Below, piece after piece: positions 33,118 through 46,807 of a stretch of 64,000 bases of DNA. This DNA is from Sipunculus nudus (taxonomy: Eukaryota > Annelida > Sipuncula > Golfingiida > Sipunculidae), in the NCBI GenBank assembly GCA_026874595.1, contig CM049309.1, positions 56,161,926 through 56,225,925 on the forward strand, given 5' to 3'. Numbering within the stretch: position 1 is the stretch's first letter; every line of letters starts with the position of its first letter. Both the position numbers and the translations under genes were made by a program. The notes beneath the pieces were generated by a model. It did not search any database. It was not told the DNA's origin and worked only from the letters and a program-made list of their open reading frames with translations.

Positions 33118-35133
33118 TAGAAATAATCCGAGAAACAATCTCTTTCAAGTTTGTTCAAATGGTTCCAGTCCAGTGAATTTTGGTCGATGAATCATTTTTG
33201 AAATTAAGGTTTTTGTGGTGCCACCTGCCTCGACCTGATCTGTACGTGCTAAATATTATAGCCTCTTTCAGCTTCTAAATTAAAAATCTTTTATGGTGAC
33301 AAGCCCAATTGTTTCATTTTCACCCAAAAAAAATCCTTGGGAAGGGTTCTCTCAATTGTATAAGAATATATCGGAATCGTTGATTTTTGGTAGTCACAGA
33401 AGTCTGAAAGTGGACTTGTGGCCAAGTAAACCTGTTAAAACTAAGGGCTACAAAAGTCTTCTTCTGCAAAACGTTTGTTTCAAATTCTGTAACAACTGCC
33501 TGTCTAACAACTGGCAACTGCCTTCCTCAGATGAGCTTGGTCAGCCAAGTGCACCGGACTCAAGAGAAGTTTGATGTATTGGCCTGAATGTTTGGCCTGT
33601 CCATGCATCTTGGATGGCTTTCACGTACACAAGTCTGGTGTCGCCACCTACAGTGATTTTTGCAAAGTGTATGTCCCAGCTTCTTATTTCCCCAGGAGGG
33701 ATTTGATATATCAGTCTGAAATTGTGCATATCTCTACATCTCGAATACCTTTGCCGTATACAAGGCTGGTGGCGCCACCTACAATAAGTTTTGCACGGTG
33801 TGTGTCCCTGCTTATTTCTCAAGAGGGATTTGTTAAATCGGCCTAAAATTGTGCATGTCCCTACACGGTGTGTGTCCCTGCTTATTTCTCAAGAGGGATT
33901 TGTTAAATCGGCCTAAAATTGTGCATGTCCCTACATCTAGGATAGTTTTGTTGTATACAATACTTGTGGTGCCACCTGGTTGTTTTTGGGTTTCATGCAT
34001 CTGTGCACATTGCTCAAGAGTAGTTTGAAATTTTTGCTCAAGAGTAGTTTGAAATTTTTGCCTGAAATGTTGCATGTCCATACATTTTCAATGGCTTTCT
34101 CATACAAGCCTGGTCGCGCCACCTACAATCATTTTTTGTGGTGTACACTCATGCCAGTATTTCAGGAGTGACGTCTGTGTAATTGGTACTTGTACTCTCG
34201 TTCAAAATGTTAAGTACTTGCTTTGTACATGTGCATGTCGCATATGTACTTGGAAAGTGATCAATACTTTTCAAACAATGGTCAAGCCTTTATTAGTCCT
34301 GTAGGCCTTGTCTTGAATTGTACCCCGTAGTCACAGTGAGCTCGTAAGATTTGTTATACTGTCTGTTATCTCACACTCCTTGTGAAGTATATCCCCGCGC
34401 AGTTTGAGGACAGTTATCAGTGATTTCAAGTATTTACTAATAACTGTGCACTTGCATTAAATTTAGTGCTGGAGTAATGCTTATCTTTGTAATTACTGAA
34501 ATGACACAGGTTTTACACCCAGTGCTATAACCATATTAACCTCGGATTTCTTAATATATCCCTCAAGCTTACACCACTCCACCACCAAGGACTCCGGCCC
34601 GTTATTGATCTGGGTATGACAGCCGTGACAGGAGGCTTGTTTATGTCAGACAGACGGTGGCCTTCACTAGTCTGAATACAGGACTAAATGCCACCTAACA
34701 CACAGCAGAAGTCAGGGTGTTTGTGCCAGACCATTGACCGAATTTAACAGTACTAGCGGTTAGGCCTGCATCGGTGGAGGGGAGAAATTACTTTATTTCC
34801 TTTATGTCGAACATTGGTCTTTATGCAGGCAGGTTATAAACTTCGTATATCCCAAAGTGTTCCTGTAAAATACGTGGTAAAGTTTCTCATTTTCATGCAG
34901 TGCATACCTTTGTACTGGCGTGTGGATTGCAACCTTGAAGCCTTAGGGGAATGTTAATTTTAGTTCTGTAAAAAAATACATTCTTTGTTTTACGTCCAGA
35001 AACACATGAGCACTTTTATTGAAAGAATTAGTATTTTTAATGTATCAGTCACTTAAAAAAGGAAGTATTATATAGCTTCCTTTTATTTTCCATGTAAATT
35101 TCTGGTAGCCAGGAGGAAGAGTTTTCACAAATT
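33118..35133. repeat. Dispersed repeat with ~150-bp degenerate units
   Basis: 33590-34190 has units of about 150-165 bp, each with a GCGCCACCTAC-like core and a GCATGTCC word. It includes an exact 70-bp tandem duplication (33794-33933) and a 24-bp duplication (34014-34061). 34200-35133 holds nothing recognisable. Confidence 0.6.
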
Positions 35134-36430
35134 TAAGCTCGGCTGACTAAGTCTTCTGAGCTATCGCGAATTTGTAGGTTTGGCTCATTGTCCGTCGTCA
35201 TCGTGCTGTCAAGCCGTCTATTTTTCTGTCCGGTCGTCTGTCAACATGGTACAAATCGTAACTGTTGGAAACAGAAACGTCCAACTTAATATCCGGAGAT
35301 CCTGAGAAAATTAATCATCAGAAAACCTGGAACTGGGTCACTATAGCCAATATTCATCGAAAGACGGACATAAAGCAGGTGGCAGCACCTCGGGAGTCGA
35401 GACTCTTGTTAGTAAGAGTATATGCAAAAGACCAGATTACTCATGGAATGGGTTGACTGATATTGATGAAATTTGGAATGTTCATTGTTGACTTGTTGAA
35501 CTCAAATTGCTACACCGTCTAAATTTATCTCTGTTTGTCCATATTTACTTGAATTTTAAGGAATTATTAGTATGACAGATTGCAGCTGATGGTCGATCTT
35601 TTAAATAGTTCACAAATTTAAACCACTGCACTCGGAAAGCTCTAACGTCACGTCATTACAGATCCTGATGGATCATCAAGAAGACATGAAATGAGGTAAT
35701 ACTGTATGTTATCCGTTTTGCAGGTAGAAACCCTCAGTTTGAGCACCTTAGTAGTGAAACCCTTGCCTGTAAGAAATGCTGATTATTATGAAATTTGATG
35801 TCGATATTGGTCTTGAAAACATTATCTAATTTACAAATGGGGTGGCGCCACCTTTAGTTTTTGTAGAGCATACAGAACATACAGATTCTGTAGAGATTTT
35901 GTTCTACCCTTAACGGTGTATATAATAGCAGACGAAGGAAGCTACAGCTTCATATCAACACAGGTCCTGATGGAATCCAGAAAGGCTAGAAATGAGGCCA
36001 GTGTAAAATATATTAATCGATTTATTATGCGGAAATATCTATTTGAGCACCTCAGATATGGAGACTTTTTTTTGTAACCACATACAAAAGGCCAGAAAGG
36101 TCATGGAGGATTATTATGAAATTGGCTGTCTATGTTGGTCTCGAAAACATCTTATGTACGAATTGGGTGGCGCCACATACATTTTCTGTAGAGCATTTAG
36201 ATTTTTTTTTAGATTTTGGTCTACCCTTAAAAAGGGCGTATATAATAACAGACAATGGAAGCTACAGCTTCATATCAACACAGGTCCTGATGGAATCTGG
36301 AAAGACTCGAAATGAGGCCAGTGTAAATTATTTTAATCGAGTTTGAGCACCACAGATATGAAGACTTGTATTGTAAAATATATATTACAGGACAGATAGG
36401 TCTTGACGCATGGGCCACTCGTTCATTCCG
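35134..36430 (+). repeat. Hairpin-started repeat with ~315-bp tandem units
   Basis: The start (35134-35162) is the AGCTC(A/G)GCTGACT palindrome shared with 59014 and 63552, followed by a GTCCGTCGTC tract. From about 35650 a unit of about 315 bp repeats at least twice; it contains GGTGGCGCCAC, CTGTAGAGCAT, GAAGCTACAGCTTCATATCA and AACACAGGTCCTGATGGAAT. A 3' end was not located. Confidence 0.6.
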
Positions 36431-39400
36431 TTATACATGGTGTTTTGCAGACCCTGTTGAATGTATAGGTAATTGAAATTACCTCTGCTAGATGAAACTA
36501 ATGTGAATTCAGTAATCTCCTAATCGTATGCAAAGGTCCAAGGCGAAATATACCATTAAAAATTTATTTATGGTTGAATATTGCTGGCCTGAATAATGCC
36601 TGTTGATTACCCGAAGACGTTAGACACTGTGCTACATGTATTGTTAAACGACAAAAAGAATCTATTGAGTCTCTCATGGAAATGTCAAGTTCATCAAAGA
36701 AATTTAGGACCCAGATTTAGGACCCCAAGGCAGGACAGGCATTGACTAGGAGAACTTTTGTGATCAGGTGTGAGATCTTCCAAGATGGGTCCTTGTTATC
36801 CTTGCTCTTACTCTGACGGTAGGACCACTCCAACATGCCGGACAGAGCAGCTATGTATATAAAATTCTTCCCACAGTGGACGACAATCACCATCTTGATT
36901 TGCTGTCTTAGTTCAGAACTTGATCGACGACAACAAGGTTCCTTTTTACATGAGTCAGAAATTGGAGAAGGGACGACCTATTCGTTAAAGAGCTAACCAG
37001 AGAGGGCAATACTCGTATCTAGTAGTTACTACACATGGTATGGAGGGAGCAGAACTGGGAGAGAGAGAAAGAAACTTTTAACAGTTCCTGCATGCACCTT
37101 ACTTTGAAACCCGTCCTATTCCAACAGTCATCCTCCTCAGCATAAATAAAAAGAACTTGGGACGACAACGTGATATACACTCGAGTCCCGAGGAAGTAGG
37201 TATAAAATCATGCTGACGAGGTTTTAGAAGTTGTACTTTGCCGGAGAGACAAATTTCCGCTTGGTTTTGTTACGGGAAGCATACACATGAAATGACTGTC
37301 CGACACAATTATTATTCGAGACGTGCGGTGTTATATCCGGAACATAAATTGTGGCTGTAATTGTTCTTTGAGTTGCAAACTAAATTTCAAAAGGATTTCA
37401 GATTAGGCATATAACCAAAGAGAGTAATATGATATCATACTTCACTATTTGATATAACTGCTTGGACATAAAATTTCAGGAATCCATGAAACCGTTCATC
37501 AAATAAAAATTATGTAAAAGTGAGTTACAGATGGCGACAATAGTATTTTTCAATAAAAGAACTATAATCAATCCATGGGCATGGCTGAAGAAACAGATCA
37601 GCGCCAATGGGCAACAAGAACAAAATTGCCCTAGTGCTATATGGGCTTACCAATGATATGACAATATAGTCTGCCGTCCGTGAGTAAATAAATAGAAAAT
37701 TGATTGTGAAGTCAAGTCTTGTACAACGAATGATAGCTTGTTTAAGGTCTTCATGATATTTGATTTTTAGTAAAAAATCTATTAAAAATTACCGATATAA
37801 GGTCAATTAAGGTCACCCTTGGAGAAGGCTACACACTCCTCAGAAATATCATCTTTTGTGTGAATTTTACTGAAAATTGTTCAGCATAAGCTCAAACACA
37901 CTCTCTTAGTCATGTTCATGGCCGTACTTTGTATATACTTTTGACTCGCTTCTAAGTACATGCAAAATATGAAAGAAATCCGTCTGCTATCCTGAACCCA
38001 TTAATTTGAATACCAATGGTCCAGGAGGTAAATTGATCAAAAAGGGGAAAAGATCGTAGATGGAATCTTTGGTCATTCCAAACTGCAGAAAAATCCCTCG
38101 ACCATTCTACAGAAAACAATGTAAAATGGATATGTAAAGATGCACAGATTCAAGGTCAAGGTTACTCGTATGTGAAAGACATTCATGATCCTTTATAATT
38201 GTATCTCCAAACAAGGTCGGCGGATACTATGGATCTAGCTTGATCCCATCGCCGCCCTTGTAGAGAAATCTTGTGACAGGTTATCTCAATAAATATTACA
38301 TAGATAAGGGTGAGAGGACTAAGTCTGTGTAAAATGGGGTCATGACCTTAACTAAAAAGGTGACTTTGAGGTTACAATTGAATAGTTTTATTTTTGTGAA
38401 AATCACACAATATCTCAAGAAACAGATTAATAAAAAATGAGGTTGACCTGAATTCATGGTTCTGTCATAGCGTTTGTCTTGTAGGGAGAACAGTGGCGCC
38501 ACCTATTATCATTTTCTTGTGTGAGCATTTTAAGCCTTCAAGGTCAAATCTGCGAAGATATTGGATTTTTATAAAGCTAATACCTTATGAAGTACTACAT
38601 ATTTTTTCCTCAAATTTTACAAATAAATAGTTTCCATTAATATCCCGGAAATGTTCTAAAACTGATGACCTTGACCTTGGTTTTCAAGGTAAAAAAGCCG
38701 AAATATAGGAAATTTGTGGCCCCCACAACTTTTTGGTACTGCATCTTTTTTATTTTCGAATTTTCCAAACAAATTGTTTACACCAAGATATCGAATCTGT
38801 TTTTGTAAACTGGTGACGTTGACTCCAGCCATTTAGGCCAAATCTGCGAATTGTAGGATTAAATTGAGCCTCAAACTTTTTAAGTACCGCTTCTTCCTGC
38901 TCACATTTTATACACAAAAAATGTTTCCAAATTTTCTCGCATTTGTTTGAAAATTAATGAGCTTGACCGTGGTCATTAAGGTCAAATATGCGAAAATATA
39001 AGATTTTTATTTATCCAATAACTTTTGTATTGACTGACCATTTTTACTTCAAGTTTGATACACGAAAAACACTCCTTAAATTGTATAGTTAAAAGATATA
39101 AATAGCAGCTATAATATACTCTATCAAACTTTATTTTAAAGATTTCGAAATGTAGGTTGCGCGACGCAGGCAAATGGGTAGCAGTCTTGCATCAAGGTAA
39201 ACACGTAACATTTTGTGGAAACCTTCCCCGCCTTTGCTAAAACAGCTGAAGAAAATTGGTTGATGGACAACACATGGTCAAGGGTCAGTTGTCCTCCAAA
39301 AAAAATATTCATGTAGCACCATTTCAAATGTGACCTTATAAAGTAAACGGCTGCAGAGACGGACGCTGGAAATGGCTCAAAACATTGCATTTTCAAATTC

Positions 39401-40084
39401 CGCTTTGGCGGATATAATAAAATCTACAGCACACATCATAACTTAAACACAGTGACAGCAGAAGGCCAGACTCGACAGAGAGTCATGAGCATCAACCGGT
39501 GTTCACTACCAAAGACCGTCACTATTGTGCCGATGGGAACGGAGCATGCATGAATACATGTACACGCTGATAGAAAGTGCGAGGAACCTATCACTCACAT
39601 CTGTTCCTCACAGGAAAGAGTGAAAATATTAATTATGTTTTAACAGGAACCTTTCCAAACATATACAGGCTAATCACTTCACCAAGATCGATTTTTTTTT
39701 TCATTTTTGGTTGAACATAACTCCAATTTTCTCTTTACCTCTTTGAGGAGTAGTATATAAGCTTTAAAATAATGAGTATGAAATTAAAAAGAGAGGACCA
39801 GTGGGGGAAGCGCTTTTATATTTCTTGAAACATTTATCATGTTTTACATTTTAATTTAATAAAAGAAATAAGTGTTTAAAAGTTGACCTTAATACCTCTT
39901 ATATTTGTGGGGAACATGTATTGGAAGATATCAGGATTTTTTAAAATATATTTTGCTGTGAATCTTGAATTAATAAAATAATGCTCCTCAGGCATATGAC
40001 ATTCTCGTTACGAAAATATTGGGTGAGAATCAGGGAAATCGACACGTATTACATGTATCGGTTGCTAAGGAAATTGGTAAATCC

Positions 40085-40087
<3 letters not shown>
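36431..40087. repeat. Intergenic repeat-derived sequence
   Basis: 38300-39100 has degenerate units of about 150 bp with TGACCTTGACC(T/G)TGG and AAGGTCAAATCTGCGAA. The remainder (36431-38290, 39100-40087) holds no gene I can support. Confidence 0.5.

Positions 40088-40136
<49 letters not shown>
40088..40136. repeat. (TA)n microsatellite
   Basis: Uninterrupted TA dinucleotides over nearly the whole interval. Confidence 0.95.
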
Positions 40137-40143
<7 letters not shown>

Positions 40144-41900
40144 ATGTCTTCAGACATTTCCTACAGAATATAGCTGTATGGATCGCTATACTGATCTGAT
40201 GTGGTTTTATGTTTATAGGGAGCCGTGTAAATTTCTTACGAATGTTTTCTGAGAAAGGGTCTTTTACTTTCAGCAAATATTTTGCTCTTAAAGGAACATA
40301 GTCAGTTATCACAATAGGTTATATCTTCCACGCTCAGTACATGTACATCTTTTTCACCTAGCTGTTTTTACATTTGTTTTGTTCTGTGTATTGATATAGA
40401 CAATACCCGTGTGTTGTTTGTTTACCATAACAGGATCGCATGCATGACTGCAGGTACAATATTGCGCATGAGCAAAATATTGTAATGGAAGAAGAAGATG
40501 TTCTTGACGCAAATCAATCAATTATTCACAAATTAATTAGATTTATTTGATTTACTGTTGGTCGCCATCTTGATTAAAGACAGCTGCGCAGGACACTGTT
40601 GGTTTCTTACGCGCTACTGAACGCGCCCAATGCAAGTTTATTAGTACTGTGGAGGAAAGGGTTTCAGAGTTATCATAGTGCAGGAGAAAACACAATTTCA
40701 TGCACACCTAATATGCCTGGTAAAAGAGTAAATATTCATATAATAGATCCTGTCCTTAATGTTGGATTATATTGAATTTTTTTTCGTGCATTCTAATCAT
40801 TGAAACTTTATCAATATGGCGCCACCTAAATTTCTTCATTTCTTTACATTTTAGGAATGAAAGATAGGTCAACTGTTTATACATCGCTGTCATCGCGGTA
40901 GGAGAAAGCTATTCAAGATGTCTGGTCATGCGCCGACAGTCTGGTGAAGAAAATATCAAACATCAGGCCATACATGAAACCTGTCCCGGGGTATTTACGA
41001 TTTTCATCCAAAATAGACCCAAGGGTGGACGAAGAACTTTGTAGGTGACACTATTGCTGTTGTGTACTAAATAAAGCTATCCAAAATGTTTGGAAATGTT
41101 ATATTTAAGGCCAATACATCAAACCATATATGCGCATGAATGGATGTTACGCGAAACATGCAGCAGCAAGAGCATTGCAACATAATAGTATAGGTATAAA
41201 AGTAGTTTTAGATGTAGTATAAAAGTTTCAAAGTAATAAAAGTGTGTTTTTTATAACAAGGCCTACAGGCCTAATGCGAACCAGTGCGAAGTTTGGGAGT
41301 ATGAATGTTTATTTTTAAAATTTAGTACTGATACTCTCATGTCCTGCATATCTACCTTAGTCATTATGATTTCAGGCAAATGGACGTTTCGGACCTGCAC
41401 GTTTCGGACTAGGACATTTTAAAGCTAGAATGTATCAGTCAGGATATTTCCGATATGTTCTTTTTGCCAGGGAGGGATATTGGGACAGATGAATGGACAA
41501 TATGGCAGCATGGTTTCGGAGAAGAACATTTTAAAATGTTCTTACAGACTGAAACTTGACCTGTTGGCAAGTCTGAAATGGTTGACAGTATGCCAAAGTT
41601 ATTTAGAGATACAGAGCGTAACTTTACCTTTTGTAAAATCTGACACAGTTGGCTGGTTCTAGACGTCTAGACGGTGTGCTAAACACATCGTCTAGACATC
41701 TAGACTGTATCTGGACACCAGGCAGAGCCAGGTCAGTTGCCATGGTGATGTCTGGACTGCACCTGAGTGCACTGATTGACCTCTTGACCTGACATGCTGA
41801 AACTTGCCATGCTGCCAAATCTGTTTTCAAACACTGAAAGCCTTTTTTCAATTGGCTACACTGCTTTTTTAAAGCTGCATTAACCAAATCTATTCTTATA
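40137..41900. other. Intergenic, no gene seen; one strong hairpin
   Basis: No splice-bounded coding exon recognised. A GGCGCCACCT word lies near 40820. An inverted repeat at 41658-41704 is listed separately. Confidence 0.5.
41658..41704. repeat. Long hairpin built of TCTAGAC words
   Basis: Arms of about 20 bp made of TCTAGACGTCTAGACG and its near-complement are separated by a 5-7 bp loop (GCTAA). Each arm itself has two TCTAGA words. Confidence 0.7.
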
Positions 41901-42850
41901 ATACTGACAGAACAATACCACAGAACAATATTTGTAAAGTTTAAACCAATCGGTTTAACAGTTTCTTAAAAAACACAGTGCAAAGCTAGAAGAGTCTAAA
42001 CCTACATTTTTGCTTGTAAAAAACAGATCAATGTAGGTGGCGCCATCAACACCTCAATTTCAGATATGACTCATGTGACAAACATTGGCATAAAATTTGG
42101 TGATGACAGCTCCAGCTGTTTCTGAGATTTTAAGTTTAGTATGCTTTTTTGCACAGATGATCAAGTAAAACCTCCTGTAACTCGGCCAAAAGTCACCGAA
42201 CTGGAGCCATTCAAATAAATTTGCGAGAGATTCTAAGTATCATTTCTGTAAAATATTGGACAATTTGGCTGGAAAGTTTCGGAGAAGAAGATTTTTATAT
42301 CTTTTTAAACTTTTCCTGTATAAAATCTAAGAAAATCGCTGAATCAAAACCATTTGAACAAATTTTAATTATCAACATTTATAGATCATTCATGTGTGAG
42401 ATTAAAGAATTTGACCCAGTCGTTTGAGAAGAATATCTTTGTAGCCATTGAGCAGAAATGGGCTGCTATAACATTTGACAATATTCAGCTTCCAATAACT
42501 CGGCCAAAAGTCATTGAACAGAGACCATTTGAACATACTTAAGAAAGCACTACCCTAGGAGCATTTTTGTGCAATATTAAACAATTTGGCTTTACGCTTT
42601 TAGAGAAGAAGTTTTCTGTAGCCCTCTGTATGCTTTGGGCATGACCCCCGTACAAACAGACCAATGCAGGTGGCGCCAGCAATACCTCAATTTCAGATAT
42701 GACTCAAGTGACCAACATTAACATAAAATTTGATGATGAAAGCTCCAGCCGTTTCTGAAATTGTACTTTTAGCATGCAAATGACTAAGTTCAACTTCCTG
42801 TAACTCGGTCAAAAATCACCGAACTGGAAATAATCCGAACATATATATAT
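41900..42850 (-). repeat. Dispersed repeat, about three degenerate units
   Basis: Units carry AACTCGGCCAAAAGTCA, GTTTCTGAGATT-like words and AGGTGGCGCCA. The same words occur in reverse orientation at 58200-58340 and 62700-63560, so this is a mobile or dispersed family present in both orientations. Confidence 0.65.
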
Positions 42851-42851
42851 A

Positions 42852-43255
42852 TTGGTGGTAGGAATGGGTTTTAAAATCATAATCGAAGATTGTAAAATAT
42901 AAACGACTGATGATCGATTATAATCGATTATTTCATGTACTTTCTAAATTAATTGAAAACTGCTGTAAAACTAGTACCTAAAATATTGACCCCAGTATAT
43001 AGTGTGACATATTATTCGGCATTCATAATAAAAATATTCATCGGTCCGTCGGCGTCCAAGGTTGACTTGCCGTCAAACGATTGTTGGCTGCGTAAGGTTC
43101 CGTTTTGATGCTGCTCGTTACACTTTGTGTTCGTATATCTCTCTCTGCTTGCCCATACAGAATCGTTTTCAATCGACTGTGCAAGATACAATCGATTTAA
43201 CTGATTTTGGAAGGAAACGACCATTCACCGATTTAATCGATTAATCAACACACCA

Positions 43256-43258
<3 letters not shown>
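42852..43258. mobile_element. Small hAT-like MITE copy
   Basis: The ends are near-inverted (TTGGTGGTAGG-like and ACACCACTAA), with an ATCGATTATAATCGATTA-rich interior on both sides. These resemble the ends of the 46808-48399 element. It is embedded in a TA tract, so the target duplication cannot be read. Confidence 0.5.
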
Positions 43259-43329
<71 letters not shown>

Positions 43330-43482
43330 AAGTAGAAGGTAGTGTTATCCTCCGATGTAAAGTGTTCTATGGCCTACAGACTAGGCCAGAGCGGTATAAC
43401 TCTAACCACATTCACCTGATGATCGGGTCGCATCCCGTGAAACAGACTGTTGTGAATTAACAGTGTTGTTTTTTCTTCAGAG

Positions 43483-43546
<64 letters not shown>
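43259..43546. repeat. Two (TA)n microsatellites flanking a 155-bp spacer
   Basis: TA runs at 43259-43326 and 43485-43546 enclose a unique-looking sequence (43327-43484). Confidence 0.9.
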
Positions 43547-43548
<2 letters not shown>

Positions 43549-44540
43549 CTCGCAAATAATGGTAGTACATGTAGGGCCTGGGGAGCATGGTCAAGGTTAG
43601 AAGATAAATATCAGGTGAAAGTCTGTGGCCTAGGACTAATATTGCTCAAATTCAAGTTATTGAAAATCAGGCATATTTGAAAACTAACACAGTCAGGGAC
43701 AGGAACGGCGATAATGGAGAATCCGCAACGGAGTGTACGGCCTTGGATAGAAGATCAAGGTAAAATATAAATAACAGGTGCAAGTCTGTGACCGCGGATT
43801 AAAACAGTGCCAAATTTCAGTATTAATAAAGAAAGAGCAGATTTTTCGATGGATGTAAAATTACATGTTATTTCTGAACATTGCGTTTCAAGGTAAAACA
43901 GTAGCCTATAGAACTACATATCACCAGTGAAAGGTAGAATGTCTTGCTTTATTATTGTTTATGGACTAGTTTTTTATACATGTTAAATTATTGTTTGGGC
44001 TCTTTTAAAATAAAATACAGTGTACTATAAATATAAAAATAACAGTTAATAATTATTACATAATTAGCTTAAAATGCTTATATAACTGTCTTATTCTCTT
44101 ATATTTCATTCTTATATATAGTCGACCGAGAAATGAAAATTTACACCAATAGAATGAAGCTGTTATATTTTTCACAATGTAGGATTTTATACAATAAATT
44201 ACCCTCGTAGACAAATTAGGCTGAGCGCCGTGACCCATGGGTCTCTTGTTGAACTGGTTCGAATAAAGGCCCATTAAGAATGAACAATAGTACATATCTG
44301 TTTAAAAATAATTTCGTCGCGTATTGGAAAAATGAGGGGTTTCAAACGACCACACTGAATGCGATATCATTCGCAGATGGACCACGCATAAATGTCTTAA
44401 CAGATGGAAAAACAGCAAGAGTATCTTCAGTTGAGATCTGATAAGAAAAATACAACCTTCGGCAATGGAACCTCTGTATATAAAAGAAAACGGCCCGATG
44501 AAGTGAATTATATTAACACAGCTTTGTGACAGTTATTTTG
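43547..44540. other. Intergenic, hairpin-type repeat end near 44232
   Basis: 44221-44252 carries CTGAGCGCCGTGACCCATGG and TCTCTTGTT, the 3' end of the hairpin family (subfamily C). No gene seen before the promoter region of the next exon. Confidence 0.5.
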
Positions 44541-44545
44541 TTTGA

Positions 44546-44552
44546 CCGGAAG
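44546..44552 (+). promoter_or_regulatory. ETS-like box upstream of second gene
   Basis: CCGGAAG lies 30 bp upstream of the ATG at 44582, next to GGTGGCGC. ETS boxes near start sites are common in TATA-less housekeeping promoters; no TATA box is seen nearby. Confidence 0.4.
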
Positions 44553-44581
44553 GTGGCGCTGACAGTTGATCTGAGCAGACG

Positions 44582-44695
44582 ATGGCGGAATCAGGGGGCT
44601 ACAAGCCCCGATACGTGAAAACAAACCAAGAATACAGGGGAAGAAATGCATCTAAGCTGCCAAAGAACCCTCTACAGCGACTACAGTACAGAGAG
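44582..44695 (+). CDS. First coding exon of an unrecognised gene
   Basis: The ATG has a favourable context (GACGATGG). A 38-codon open frame follows, MAESGGYKPRYVKTNQEYRG continuing basic and polar to LQYRE, ending exactly at a donor GTTAGT (phase 0). The composition (Lys, Arg, Tyr, Asn rich) and GC content differ from surrounding repeats. I do not recognise the family. A candidate second exon is at 62499-62552. If this is not a gene, it would be a rare chance coincidence of start context, open frame and donor. Confidence 0.5.
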
Positions 44696-46807
44696 GTTAG
44701 TCTTTATGTATGATCTCTTATGTAGCCACCCTAATACCGCAACCTGGGTAGCGTTTTTGTCGCCTGCGGGAGTCATGTTGGCTCAGGTCGGTTGGTTTGA
44801 CTGAGATTTGGCTCTGTATGTGGACAACACTGTCACAAACAGTCAGGTCGGCCTTCAGTGTGTAGCTGGAGACTGTATTCTTGGTTCGTAAGCTTGCTCT
44901 AGAAATGTGTTTACAGGACCTTGATTTCTGATCTCACTCTAAAGCCAGAGCTGTAATCATGCTTTCTGAACTGATCAGGTCCTAAACTTAAAATCTGAAG
45001 CCCACAGGCACTGGTGATGTGTTTCCAACATGAGGACCTGTGTGCATGTCAACTCTGCTGATATAGCTGTGAGTCACACCCACAGACTAAAGACTGAATC
45101 TAAAGAAATATGTCTTAAAAAATGTCAGATATATAAAGAAACATTTGTTGTAAATAAAACCTAAGAATGAATGAGTTTTTGGATGGTTTGGTATTTCTTT
45201 TATATATAGACTACTTTTTATCTTTTATAACCTATAACTGACTGGATGGAAACTGCATATATGATAAGTCATTACTTCGTGGTTTATTTTGAGTCCAGGG
45301 TGGAAAGATGATTTCAGAATTGGTGATTGGGGCAATATGGTGAGGCTGGTCACAGGCACTTGATGCGTAAATTAAGAATAAATCAGTGATTTCTAAGAAT
45401 AAACTATGTTCACAGCCTCTTTCTTATTAACCAATTATGAACAGGGCATGCACCTATCTTCACTCAGTAACCATCCAATAAAAGTTCTCATTTGACATTT
45501 GATGTTGTAGGCCAATGAAGTCACTCTTTTCAGCTGAGCATGCCATTATGACCCTTGGGTCGCTAGTTGTGGTTATGATAAATTTAAAGAGCCTCCCATG
45601 AGTGTGTTATACTCGTGACACAAATATAACCTAATGTTCTGCACTCGTGACACATGAAAGGTCCATGTGGACATCATATCTACCTGTCATAATGGTATGA
45701 AAGTTGTAAATAGAAAGAGTAATGCGTTGTCTAAAATGCCTGTTTTGTCCTACACAGGTAGTGTTTTTCCCAAGCACAATACTAATCTGGTTTGAAAATG
45801 ACGAAATAGCCATTCGAAACGGCGAAGTTTATGGTAAATGCCGATAATCCTGTTGTACACCAGGTTCTGGTTTTAGCATACAAGTTGCAAAGTCACAGCA
45901 ATCGGTCAGATACGAGGTTTTCTAGCCGAGTTAAATACTATTATAATAAGACACCTTTGATGGACATGTTTAATTCTCACTACAAGTCGAGAATGATCTT
46001 TTAAACTGTATAAATTTATTTTACATGGATTGTACTTCAGGTTTATACTTTTATTTAAATCATGTGAGTGCCTTGTCTCAGATGGTGGAGTTTAGTAGTC
46101 TGTAATATCTGAAAACTGTGAAACCTTGTGCTCTGTTCTCCATAAAGGTGAACATGTTGTATATTTACAATTATTTTCACCCCAAATAATGTTTTAAATT
46201 AAGGGAAACTATTTAGGAATAGGGAAAATTCATTGATGATGGACATAACTACCAGGGATGGGAGTAACAGTTGACAGTACAGGTACCTGGATGTAGGTAC
46301 AGTGGAACCTGTCTGAAGGAACACCTGTCCAGTGAGGCAACCTGTCTATTAAGACAATCCTTGAGTGAACAAAGCTTTCACATGGTTGGAACTGACCTGT
46401 GTAATAAGAACACTTGTGAAGTAAGACCACTTTTGGTTAGTCCATTATCTATTTATACTATAAAATGACAACAATAATGTCAGTTTCAAAGCTGTTATTA
46501 CAACTAGTGTCCGAATACCAGATGTGTTTATTGATAACAAGTGGATGCCCTATAGTAATCACAGTCAGTCTGTCTGTTGTCTGTCCATCCGTCCATCGAC
46601 ACAGATTTATTTCCAGATTACTCCAGGTTGGTTTGACACATGGATTTCAAACTTGCCCTTCATATAACCCACCACTAAAGCAAGAACCGATAAAAAAATT
46701 TTGGGTCATGAGGTCAAAGGTCAAGGTCACAGGACTCGCTTATTAAAAAAGATTATGGCTAGATTCATCCCAAACTTTCCATCTTGCACATTTAGCTGAC
46801 TTGTCAG
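44696..46807 (+). other. Presumed intron start, no exon seen
   Basis: AT-rich sequence with no supportable exon. From about 46565 it passes into repeat with a GTCTGTCCATCCGTCC tract and an AGGTCA triple at 46711-46729. Confidence 0.4.
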
